From Bacteroides sp. (GTDB lineage: Bacteria; Bacteroidota; Bacteroidia; Bacteroidales; Bacteroidaceae), in the NCBI GenBank assembly GCA_017992695.1, contig JAGOOC010000015.1, positions 1-43,397 on the forward strand: a stretch of DNA of 43,397 nucleotides, read 5' to 3'. Positions 6,901 through 14,084 of this stretch are shown here, in pieces (the first letter of the stretch is position 1; every line of letters starts with the position of its first letter). A program made the position numbers and the translations under genes. The notes beneath the pieces are model-generated. The model saw nothing but the letters and a program-made list of their open reading frames with translations. It ran no database searches and was not told where the DNA came from.

Positions 6901-8100
6901 ATGCCAACCATATCCACTCGAGGAATAGAGATGCCCGCATCACCTATCAGAAAATTGGCTCCCTTGGCCGATGCTGCCAAGCAACGGGGAACTCATGTGT
7001 TTCACCTCAACATCGGACAACCCGATCTGCCTACTCCTCAAGTAGCCATCGACGCCATTCGCACTATTGATTTGAAAATACTGGAGTATAGCCCGAGTGC
7101 CGGATACCGCAGCTACCGCGAAAAGTTGGTAGGCTATTACGCCAAATTTAATATTAACCTGACGGCCGATGATATCATCATCACCACCGGAGGGTCGGAG
7201 GCTGTGTTGTTCTCTTTCCTGTCGTGTTTAAACCCGGGCGATGAGATCATTGTTCCCGAACCTGCCTACGCCAACTACATGGCCTTTGCCATTTCGGCAG
7301 GAGCCAAGATACGTGCCGTTTCTTCTACCATCGAAGAGGGTTTCTCGCTTCCGAAAGTGGAGAAGTTCGAAGAGCTGATAAACGAACGTACCAAAGGGAT
7401 CTTGATTTGCAACCCAAACAACCCCACAGGCTACCTATACACCCGCAGGGAGATGAACCAAATTCGCGATTTGGTGAAGAAGTACGATCTGTTCCTTTTC
7501 TCGGATGAGGTGTACCGCGAGTTTATCTATACGGGTTCTCCTTATATTTCGGCGTGTCATCTCGAAGGGATCGAAAACAATGTGGTGCTGATTGATTCAG
7601 TTTCGAAACGCTATTCAGAGTGCGGCATCCGTATAGGAGCGCTGATCACGAAGAATAAAGAGGTGCGCAATGCGGTGATGAAGTTCTGTCAAGCGCGTCT
7701 GAGCCCTCCGTTGATTGGTCAGATTGCTGCCGAAGCATCGCTCGATGCGCCCGAAGAGTATTCGCGCGAGATGTATGATGAGTATGTAGAGCGTCGCAAA
7801 TGCCTGATCGATGGGCTGAATCTGATTCCCGGTGTCTATTCGCCGATCCCCATGGGAGCGTTTTATACGATGGCGAAGCTTCCGGTCGATGATTCGGATA
7901 AGTTTTGTGCTTGGTGTCTCGAGGAGTTTTCCTACGAAGGGCAAACCATCTTCATGGCTCCGGGATCGGGCTTTTATACTACTCCGGGTGCCGGCTACAA
8001 TGAAGTGCGCATCGCCTATGTGTTGAATAAAAAAGACCTGACCCGTGCCCTCTTCATTTTGCAAAAGGCGCTCGAGGCTTATCCGGGAAGAACGGAGTAG
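6901..8100 (+). CDS. pyridoxal-phosphate aminotransferase, class I/II
   Basis: A 399-residue fold-type I aminotransferase of the AspC-like group. Visible are the N-terminal NIGQPDLPTP motif, TTGGSEAVLFSF for the cofactor phosphate, ICNPNNPTGY with the pyridine-contacting Asn, FSDEVYREF with the ring-nitrogen Asp, SVSKRYSECGIRIG with the Schiff-base lysine at about residue 236, and NEVRIAYV with the substrate-carboxylate Arg near the C-terminus. The length is normal. The exact amino donor cannot be told from sequence alone; aspartate, alanine or aromatic specificities all occur in this family. The next gene, a permease, starts 6 bases after the stop, so the two share a transcript although their roles are not obviously connected. 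Confidence 0.9.
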   Translation: MPTISTRGIEMPASPIRKLAPLADAAKQRGTHVFHLNIGQPDLPTPQVAIDAIRTIDLKILEYSPSAGYRSYREKLVGYYAKFNINLTADDIIITTGGSEAVLFSFLSCLNPGDEIIVPEPAYANYMAFAISAGAKIRAVSSTIEEGFSLPKVEKFEELINERTKGILICNPNNPTGYLYTRREMNQIRDLVKKYDLFLFSDEVYREFIYTGSPYISACHLEGIENNVVLIDSVSKRYSECGIRIGALITKNKEVRNAVMKFCQARLSPPLIGQIAAEASLDAPEEYSREMYDEYVERRKCLIDGLNLIPGVYSPIPMGAFYTMAKLPVDDSDKFCAWCLEEFSYEGQTIFMAPGSGFYTTPGAGYNEVRIAYVLNKKDLTRALFILQKALEAYPGRTE

Positions 8101-8106
8101 ATCCTT

Positions 8107-9351
8107 ATGAGTTTATCCCTCTTTATCGCTAAGCGAATCTACCGAGATACAAAAGGTGACAAGCAAGTCTCGCGCCCGGCTGTACTCATTGCTATGACGG
8201 GCATTGCCATCGGACTGGCGGTGATGATTATCTCCGTAGCGGTAGTGATTGGCTTTAAGAACGAGGTGCGCAACAAGGTGGTGGGGTTTGGTTCGCACAT
8301 TCAAATCAGTAATTTTGATGCACTGCGCTCGTACGAAACACATCCTGTTGTGGTTAACGATAGCATGCGAGCGGCTCTGGCTGCTTATCCGCAGGTGGAG
8401 CACGTGCAACGCTACTCTACCAAGCCGGGCATGATCAAAACCGATGATGCGTTTCAAGGCATGGTGCTCAAAGGGGTGGGGGCAGAGTTCGATGCGCGCT
8501 TCTTCCGCGACCACCTGCTCGAAGGAGAGATTCCGGTGTTCAGCGATTCGGTTTCGAGCAACGAGGTGCTTATCTCGAAAACGCTGGCTGCGAAGCTGAA
8601 ATTGAAACTGGGGGATCAGATTTATACCTATTATGTGCAAGAGGATGTGCGGGCTCGCCGCTTTACGATCAAAGGCATCTACCAAACCAACTTTGCTGAG
8701 TACGACAACCTCTTTCTGCTTACCGATCTGGCTGTAGTAAATCGGCTAAATGGCTGGCAGCCGCAACAGGTGAGTGGGGTTGAACTGCAAGTGCGCAACT
8801 ACGATCAGCTGGAAGAGATTACTTATGAGATAGCCGCAGATACAGACAATAAAACAGATGGTTTGGGGGGTGTTTATTTTGTGCAGAACATTCAGCAGCT
8901 GCATCCGCAAATATTCGATTGGCTGAACCTACTCGATTTGAACGTGTGGGTGATTCTCTTTTTAATGATCGGTGTGGCCGGTTTTACCATGATCTCGGGC
9001 TTGCTGATTATCATCCTTGAGCGTACGCAGATGATTGGTATTCTCAAAGCGCTTGGAGCCAATGATTTTACCATACGTAAAACCTTCTTATGGTTGGCTG
9101 TTTTCCTGATTGGTAAAGGGATGGTGTGGGGAAATGCAATTGGACTCACCTTCTGCTTGGTGCAATCTCAGTTTGGCTTGTTTAAACTCAATCCCGAAAC
9201 CTATTATGTGGACCAGGTTCCTGTCTCCTTCAACGTTTGGCTCTTTCTGCTGATCAACATCGGCACACTGCTTGCTTCGGTGTTGATGCTGCTGGGACCT
9301 TCTTACTTGATTACGAAGATCAAACCGGCCAGTTCGATGCGATATGAATAG
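8107..9351 (+). CDS. ABC transporter permease of the LolC/LolE/FtsX type
   Basis: A 414-residue inner-membrane protein. The first membrane helix (about residues 24-48, AGIAIGLAV-like) is followed by GSHIQISNFD, the hallmark start of the LolC/E periplasmic domain, which runs to about residue 265. Three more helices follow: about 277-302 (VILFLMIGVAGFTMISGLLI), 325-350 and 375-400, the FtsX domain. In the Lol system such permeases, with the ATPase LolD, release lipoproteins from the inner membrane. No LolD gene is adjacent, so the ATPase must lie elsewhere. Bacteroidetes commonly carry a single LolC/E-type permease. The substrate assignment is by family only. Confidence 0.85.
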   Translation: MSLSLFIAKRIYRDTKGDKQVSRPAVLIAMTGIAIGLAVMIISVAVVIGFKNEVRNKVVGFGSHIQISNFDALRSYETHPVVVNDSMRAALAAYPQVEHVQRYSTKPGMIKTDDAFQGMVLKGVGAEFDARFFRDHLLEGEIPVFSDSVSSNEVLISKTLAAKLKLKLGDQIYTYYVQEDVRARRFTIKGIYQTNFAEYDNLFLLTDLAVVNRLNGWQPQQVSGVELQVRNYDQLEEITYEIAADTDNKTDGLGGVYFVQNIQQLHPQIFDWLNLLDLNVWVILFLMIGVAGFTMISGLLIIILERTQMIGILKALGANDFTIRKTFLWLAVFLIGKGMVWGNAIGLTFCLVQSQFGLFKLNPETYYVDQVPVSFNVWLFLLINIGTLLASVLMLLGPSYLITKIKPASSMRYE

Positions 9352-9360
9352 AAAGCGTTA

Positions 9361-10533
9361 TTATCTTCTCATGAAATCGCCTTTGCCACGATACAGTCTG
9401 TACAACCTATAGTGTAGAGACTTGAGCGGTTGTATCAGGTCAAATAGAGGCAGCGTGAGGTAAAAGTGACGGGCATCGTTCATGTCGGTTGCCGTTTTAT
9501 TGATAACAATAGCTTGCGTGAGGTAGCGTATAAAGAACAGGAACAGTGCAATGCCCGTGGTTAGGTAATGCAGGTTCATGATACTGAACACAAGGGTGGC
9601 GATAAAGGTGGCATAGAACAAGAGTCGCGAAGTCGTTTCGAACCCAAGCAAGTAGCGTTGAAAGCCTTTGAAACATCTTGATGTGGCCAAATAGCTCATT
9701 TTCTCTTCCTTCCAATCTTTGTGTCGTTCGATGGCACGCATGCGGATGACGGCGTTGCTGTCAGTTTCCACACGGGTGTTGGTTGGGGTAGCAATCTGAT
9801 TGATAAACAGATCATCCTCTCCGCGTTGCAGGTTCAGGTGCGAAGAGTATCCTTTCTTATTGAAAAACAACTCCTTGCGATAAGCCATGTTGCGCCCCAT
9901 GCCCATATAAGGCCTTCCGGCTAAAGCGAAGCCCAAGTAGCGTAGCGAGTTAAACAGCGAATCGAAAGCGATGTACCTGTGGCGCCATCCTTTGCCACGT
10001 TCGTAACTGTTATATCCCAATACAATCTCTGTGCGTGGGGTAAAGTTGCGTGCCATGAGGCGCAGCCACTGGTTGCTTACGGGCTGACAGTTGGCTTCGG
10101 TGAACACCAACCAATTGTGCTTGCTGGCTTTAATGCCGAGGGTCAAGGCCAGTTTCTTGCGACTGATGTAGCGCGCACTTTCGGGCGTAAAGCTATGGTA
10201 TAAGTGGGGATATTTCTCTTCCAAATCCGATAACACTTGGGTGCTCTCATCGGTTGATCCGTCATTGATAACGACCACTTCAAAATTGGGATAGTCTTGC
10301 TCTAAAACAGAGGGTAGGTTGCGCAGTAGATTCTCCGATTCATTTCGCGCACAGATCACTACAGACAATGGAAGGCATTCGCTGGTAAAGTGAATTTCTT
10401 CTTTCCTACAGGCCACATTGCGTCTATGTATCCGATTGTATAGGGCTACATAGTAGATGAACTGAATAACACAAAGGAGACTTAAACCTGAAAGTAGAAT
10501 GATTTCTGCCGTATTGAATGTAAATGCTTCCAT
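9361..10533 (-). CDS. membrane-bound glycosyltransferase family 2
   Basis: A 390-residue GT2 enzyme. An N-terminal membrane helix (about residues 10-33) precedes the GT-A domain: VVICARNESENL (about 58-69), VVVINDGSTDES with the nucleotide-binding acidic residues (Asp91 and Asp95), a segment RYISRKKLALTLGIKAS, and the acceptor-side RGEDDLFINQ motif. Two C-terminal helices (about 305-330 and 335-352) anchor the enzyme again. This is the layout of processive or lipid-linked sugar transferases that work on the cytoplasmic face. The donor and acceptor are unknown and no other glycan genes are adjacent. It converges with the permease gene, with 9 bases between the stops. Confidence 0.85.
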   Translation of the reverse strand: MEAFTFNTAEIILLSGLSLLCVIQFIYYVALYNRIHRRNVACRKEEIHFTSECLPLSVVICARNESENLLRNLPSVLEQDYPNFEVVVINDGSTDESTQVLSDLEEKYPHLYHSFTPESARYISRKKLALTLGIKASKHNWLVFTEANCQPVSNQWLRLMARNFTPRTEIVLGYNSYERGKGWRHRYIAFDSLFNSLRYLGFALAGRPYMGMGRNMAYRKELFFNKKGYSSHLNLQRGEDDLFINQIATPTNTRVETDSNAVIRMRAIERHKDWKEEKMSYLATSRCFKGFQRYLLGFETTSRLLFYATFIATLVFSIMNLHYLTTGIALFLFFIRYLTQAIVINKTATDMNDARHFYLTLPLFDLIQPLKSLHYRLYRLYRGKGDFMRR

Positions 10534-10563
10534 GAAATTTGATGCCGTTTTATTTTATTCATG

Positions 10564-10571
10564 CAAATGTA
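10564..10571 (-). promoter_or_regulatory. -7 box for the glycosyltransferase gene
   Basis: The minus strand reads TACATTTG, an exact TAnnTTTG match, 31 bases before the start codon at 10533. There is no clear -33 TTTG. Confidence 0.4.
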
Positions 10572-10644
10572 CATGATAATTTCTCAATAACCATAGAGAA
10601 GCTAAACAATCTGGCGCTCCCTGCCGTTTTGTCTTGTGGGATAT

Positions 10645-10679
10645 AAAAAAAGCTGCCTACATAGGGAGTGTAGACAGCT
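10645..10679 (-). terminator. intrinsic terminator downstream of tRNA-Glu
   Basis: AGCTGcCTACA at 10651-10661 pairs with TGTAGaCAGCT at 10669-10679 (11 positions, one mismatch, 7-base loop). On the minus strand the stem is followed by a run of seven T. It lies 14 bases beyond the tRNA-Glu 3' end. Confidence 0.8.
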
Positions 10680-10692
10680 GATCGTGATTTTG

Positions 10693-10764
10693 TAGTGAGT
10701 ACGAGAATCGAACTCGTATTACGTGCGTGAGAGGCACGTGTCCTAACCGTTAGACGAACCCACC
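10693..10764 (-). tRNA. tRNA-Glu (anticodon CUC)
   Basis: 72 bases on the minus strand fold as a standard cloverleaf: acceptor GGTGGGT with ACTCACT, D-arm GTCTAACGGTTAGGAC, anticodon stem CGTGC/GCACG with loop CTCTCAC giving anticodon CTC, variable TAATA and T-arm ACGAG-TTCGATT-CTCGT. The discriminator is A and CCA is not fully encoded. The first acceptor pair is a G-U wobble and there is a second G-U at the fifth pair. It reads GAG codons. Confidence 0.93.
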
Positions 10765-10773
10765 AAGTGTAGA

Positions 10774-10815
10774 GGGAAAAAAAGAGCTGAAGTTAGTTAA
10801 CTTAGCTCTTTTTGA
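10774..10815 (-). terminator. terminator-like hairpin between the two tRNA genes
   Basis: AAAAAGAGCT (10779-10788) and AAGTTA (10790-10795) pair with TAACTT (10798-10803) and AGCTCTTTTT (10804-10813): 16 pairs with one bulged G and a 2-base loop. On the minus strand the stem runs into a T-tract. It sits after tRNA-Ser and before tRNA-Glu, only 14 bases from the tRNA-Glu 5' end. Confidence 0.75.
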
Positions 10816-10822
10816 AAATCTG

Positions 10823-10909
10823 CGGAAGCTGGGGGATTCGAACCCCCGGTACCCTTGCGAGTACGTCAGTTTAGCAAACTGGTGGTTTCAGCCACTCACC
10901 CAAACTTCC
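10823..10909 (-). tRNA. tRNA-Ser (anticodon GCU)
   Basis: 87 bases on the minus strand. Acceptor GGAAGTT pairs with AGCTTCC, the anticodon loop TTGCTAA gives anticodon GCT, and the long variable arm GTACTC-GCAA-GGGTAC is typical of a class II serine tRNA. T-arm GGGGG-TTCGAAT-CCCCC, discriminator G. The outermost anticodon-stem pair (27-43) is C-A, a mismatch. It reads AGC and AGU. Confidence 0.93.
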
Positions 10910-10940
10910 TTGCGACCTGCATTATCTCTCAAATGCGATG

Positions 10941-10972
10941 CAAATATAGGGTGAACTTTTGAACTACGCAAA
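10941..10972 (-). promoter_or_regulatory. Bacteroides-type promoter for the tRNA genes
   Basis: On the minus strand TTTG (10969-10972), a 20-base spacer, and TATATTTG (10941-10948) give a full -33/-7 promoter. Transcription would start about 25 bases before tRNA-Ser. Confidence 0.7.
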
Positions 10973-11067
10973 TCTTTCTGAAAGATTTTTTTGAACTATT
11001 ATGCTCTACATTCCTTAACCATCTATGTTCCAAATGTTAAACGAAGAATTTTATTTTGCTGCTGCTG

Positions 11068-11201
11068 CTTCGAATGCAAGCGTCTTGAAGGTTTGCCTCT
11101 TTTTGTTGGTTGAAATGTTCTGCGAACGCTTCTTCGAATGCAAGCCTGTCGAAGCTTCAAATGCTAGCGTGTTGAAACTTCGCCACCGTAGCGGCATGAA
11201 A
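11068..11201. repeat. degenerate 23-bp intergenic repeat units
   Basis: Four related units of 23-24 bases, each beginning CTTC and three of them ending TTGAAG, TCGAAG or TTGAAA, so each is an imperfect palindrome: 11068-11090, then three directly abutting units at 11132-11154, 11155-11177 and 11178-11201. The core is TTCGAATGCAAGC in the first two and drifts in the others. They fill most of the 363-base gap between tRNA-Ser and the transporter gene and stop 15 bases before its -33 box. The remainder of that gap (10973-11067) is AT-rich with nothing recognisable. Confidence 0.6.
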
Positions 11202-11216
11202 TGAGAGTGCGAAAGT

Positions 11217-11247
11217 TTTGTGCACGGATAAATAGTTCCTATCTTTG
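11217..11247 (+). promoter_or_regulatory. consensus Bacteroides promoter for the YidE/AspT-family transporter
   Basis: TTTG at 11217-11220, a spacer of exactly 19 bases, and TATCTTTG at 11240-11247 match the -33/-7 consensus perfectly. The ATG is 25 bases after the -7 box. Confidence 0.85.
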
Positions 11248-11272
11248 CCGCCTCAAATTGGCAAATGATTAG

Positions 11273-12934
11273 ATGGAGTGGTTATATAGTTTATTTGTAG
11301 AACATTCGGCCTTGCAGGCTGTCATTATCCTTTCGCTTATTTCGGCAATCGGATTAGGATTGGGTAAAATTCAAATTGGCGGCGTATCGCTGGGCGTTAC
11401 CTTTGTTTTCTTTGCCGGTATATTGGCAGGGCATTTTGGCTTCTCTGTCGACCCACAAATGTTGAACTATGCAGAGACCTTCGGGCTCGTTATCTTCGTG
11501 TATGCGTTGGGGCTTCAGGTGGGCCCCGGTTTCTTTAGTTCCTTCCGCAAAGGAGGATTAACCCTGAATATGCTGGCTATCGGTGTGGTGTTGCTGGGCA
11601 CGCTGTTTGCGGTCATTGGCAGTCTGATCACCCGTATGTCGCTATCGGATGCAATAGGCGTTCTTTGTGGAGCCACCACCAATACGCCTGCGCTGGGCGC
11701 AGCACAACAAACACTGAAACAGATGGGTCTGGAAAGTAATACGCCGGCGCTGGGATGTGCGGTGGCCTACCCTTTGGGCGTTATCGGTGTGATTTTGGCC
11801 ATACTCATCATCCGTAAAGTTGGGGTTCGACCGGGTGACCTTGAACTGCCCGAGAAGGAGGATACCAACAAACCCTACATTGGCGCCTTCCAGATACACA
11901 ATCCTGCGGTTTATAATAAAAGTATTCAAGAGATTGCTCAGATGAGTCGCTCCAAGTTCGTCATTTCTCGTTTGTGGAGAGAGGGAAAGGTGAGCATACC
12001 TACTTCGGAGAAGATTCTTAAGGAGAACGACCGGCTGTTGGTGATTACTTCCGAAAAAGATGCCATAGCCCTCACGGTTTTGTTTGGCGAACAAGAGACT
12101 ACCGACTGGAATAAGGAGGATATCGATTGGAATGCCATGGACAGCCAGCTGGTGTCGCAACCCATCGTGATTACTCGCCCCGAACTGAATGGTAAAAAAA
12201 TCGGAGCACTTCGTTTGCGCAATCATTATGGTGTGAATATCAGTCGCGTTTATCGCTCGGGTGTGCAGCTGTTGGCTACTTCAGAATTGAGGCTGCAACT
12301 GGGCGACCGGTTGACCGTAATAGGAGAGGCCGCTGCTATTCAAAATGTAGAGAAGGTGTTAGGCAATGCAGTGAAGAGCTTGAGTGAACCCAACTTAGTG
12401 GCTGTTTTTGTAGGCATCGTGCTGGGTTTGGCATTGGGTGCCATACCGTTTACCTTTTCCGGAATCAGTACCCCCGTAAAGCTTGGAATGGCGGGCGGAC
12501 CTATTGTAGTGGGTATTCTCATTGGAACCTTTGGCCCCCGACTGCACATGATTACGTATACCACTAAAAGTGCGAACCTGATGCTTCGTGCGCTGGGACT
12601 GTCGATGTATTTGGCTTGTTTGGGTCTCGATGCAGGTACACACTTCTTTGATACCGTATTTCGACCCGAAGGAGTGCTTTGGATAGCACTGGGTGCAGGG
12701 TTGACGCTCATCCCTACGTTGATTATTGGTTTTGTAGCATTAAAGATGATGAAGATCGATTTTGGCACCGTGGCAGGTATGTTATGCGGAAGCATGGCCA
12801 ACCCCATGGCACTGAACTATGCCAATGACACCATACCCGGAGATAACCCTTCTGTAGCCTATGCTACGGTATATCCACTGAGTATGTTTCTGCGCGTGAT
12901 CATTGCACAACTGCTGCTGATGTTCTTGTTGTAG
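11273..12934 (+). CDS. AspT/YidE/YbjL-family membrane transporter with two TrkA-C domains
   Basis: A 553-residue inner-membrane protein. The N-terminal third has about five hydrophobic helices (residues 10-180), including VYALGLQVGPGFFSSFRKGG and the CGATTNTPALGAAQQTL motif. Two regulatory TrkA-C (RCK-C) domains follow at about 205-280 and 285-365. A second membrane half (about 375-553) repeats the first, with YLACLGLDAGTHFFD and MLCGSMANPMALNYA equivalent to the earlier motifs. This duplication with central RCK-C domains defines the YidE/AspT antiporter duplication family. AspT exchanges aspartate for alanine, but most members have no known substrate and none can be given here. It converges with the next gene with only 4 bases between the stops and no visible terminator. 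Confidence 0.88.
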   Translation: MEWLYSLFVEHSALQAVIILSLISAIGLGLGKIQIGGVSLGVTFVFFAGILAGHFGFSVDPQMLNYAETFGLVIFVYALGLQVGPGFFSSFRKGGLTLNMLAIGVVLLGTLFAVIGSLITRMSLSDAIGVLCGATTNTPALGAAQQTLKQMGLESNTPALGCAVAYPLGVIGVILAILIIRKVGVRPGDLELPEKEDTNKPYIGAFQIHNPAVYNKSIQEIAQMSRSKFVISRLWREGKVSIPTSEKILKENDRLLVITSEKDAIALTVLFGEQETTDWNKEDIDWNAMDSQLVSQPIVITRPELNGKKIGALRLRNHYGVNISRVYRSGVQLLATSELRLQLGDRLTVIGEAAAIQNVEKVLGNAVKSLSEPNLVAVFVGIVLGLALGAIPFTFSGISTPVKLGMAGGPIVVGILIGTFGPRLHMITYTTKSANLMLRALGLSMYLACLGLDAGTHFFDTVFRPEGVLWIALGAGLTLIPTLIIGFVALKMMKIDFGTVAGMLCGSMANPMALNYANDTIPGDNPSVAYATVYPLSMFLRVIIAQLLLMFLL

Positions 12935-12938
12935 CGAA

Positions 12939-14084
12939 TTAAAAGAGCACAACACCCGCTTCAAGAATCAATCCTTTGTCAAAGGTACGGCTCTTGCCAT
13001 ATGCTTTGCTACGACCATATCCTCCGGTAGCAAAGAGACCGAGCTTCTTGGTAAGCTGTGCTTCGAGGTTAATGCGTGCTTGTAGCGCGTAGAGGCGAGC
13101 AGGGATGCCGTAGTGCTTGTTGTCGAACGTCTCAATATGCTGATAGCCCAAGTCGCCACTAACGGTTAATGTCTTGTACAGAGGCAACCAGAGTCCGCCT
13201 CTATAAAACAGTGCAGCCGAAAATTTATCGTCGAAGTTCAAGTAGTGTGTGCCCCCTCCAACAACGGTATAGAAAAGTTTGTTTTTGAAACGTGCTGCTA
13301 TGTTGAGCTTGGTGGTGTTACCGCCAAAAAGCATCAGCTGCACCTTGGTTTGAGGATTGGCATTGACCAGACCTAATTGGAAGCCTTTCAGCTCATCCTT
13401 ATAGTAATTGACCAACCCCATTTGTACTCCTTTTACCTTGGTGGCATAATTAAAGAGGCTCACTTGTGCACCACTCAGCTGCTCGGCTGTAATGTTGCCT
13501 AAACCCGATAGTTGGATGCCGTTCATGGCGCCACCTACCACATTGAGCAGTCCCGAAGCGTTAACTCCGTTGAATGCAGCACCCGCAATATTCGACAATC
13601 CGGCTATTTGCAGCCCCGCAGCATCGTTTCCGGTGATGTTGATTAAGCCACTACCCATTACGCCACGTGCCTCATCTCCGGTGATGTTGATCAATCCTGT
13701 AAGGAGCACGCCATGCATGTTATTGCCGGCAATATTGACCAATCCCGCAGCCGAAAGCCCCACAAGGTGATTGCCGTTGATGTTGCTGATTCCGGAGAGC
13801 TGTACACCGCGCATGCTTCGGCCAACTAAGTTGGAGATAGCCGATAGTTGTATGCCGTTCATGTCTTGGTGAACTACACCCGGGAGTAGATTGAACCCTA
13901 TCCCATTGAGTCGGTTCATGGTGGATTGAATGCCTACGTTGAAATAGGTCGTTTGCAGGCTATCTAAAGGCTGAGTTGCTCTATTCTTCCAAAGAGAGAG
14001 ATTGATGCCTGCGCTTTTGTTCTGGGCCGATAAGCCAACGGCAGCCATAAAAAGGGCTGCCGTTATCCATAATCTATTTTTCAT
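12939..14084 (-). CDS. LA_2272-type surface repeat protein with tandem 16-residue repeats
   Basis: A 381-residue exported protein. A signal peptide (MKNRLWITAALFMAAVGLSA) is followed by nine units of exactly 16 residues from about Gly61 to Ser204, each of the form G-h-x-x-S-G-L-x-N-I-x-G-x-x-x-x, for example GVQLSGISNINGNHLV. Two or three shorter related units (GAQVSLFNYATKVK, GVQMGLVNYYKDELK) follow. Such regular repeats suggest a beta-solenoid or stacked beta-turn structure. The last about 130 residues look like outer-membrane beta strands and the chain ends in VVLF with a terminal Phe, as in outer-membrane proteins. Function is unknown. The start overlaps the stop of the acyl-CoA ligase gene by one base (TAATG), so it is second in that operon. 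The family name is from memory. Confidence 0.75.
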   Translation of the reverse strand: MKNRLWITAALFMAAVGLSAQNKSAGINLSLWKNRATQPLDSLQTTYFNVGIQSTMNRLNGIGFNLLPGVVHQDMNGIQLSAISNLVGRSMRGVQLSGISNINGNHLVGLSAAGLVNIAGNNMHGVLLTGLINITGDEARGVMGSGLINITGNDAAGLQIAGLSNIAGAAFNGVNASGLLNVVGGAMNGIQLSGLGNITAEQLSGAQVSLFNYATKVKGVQMGLVNYYKDELKGFQLGLVNANPQTKVQLMLFGGNTTKLNIAARFKNKLFYTVVGGGTHYLNFDDKFSAALFYRGGLWLPLYKTLTVSGDLGYQHIETFDNKHYGIPARLYALQARINLEAQLTKKLGLFATGGYGRSKAYGKSRTFDKGLILEAGVVLF

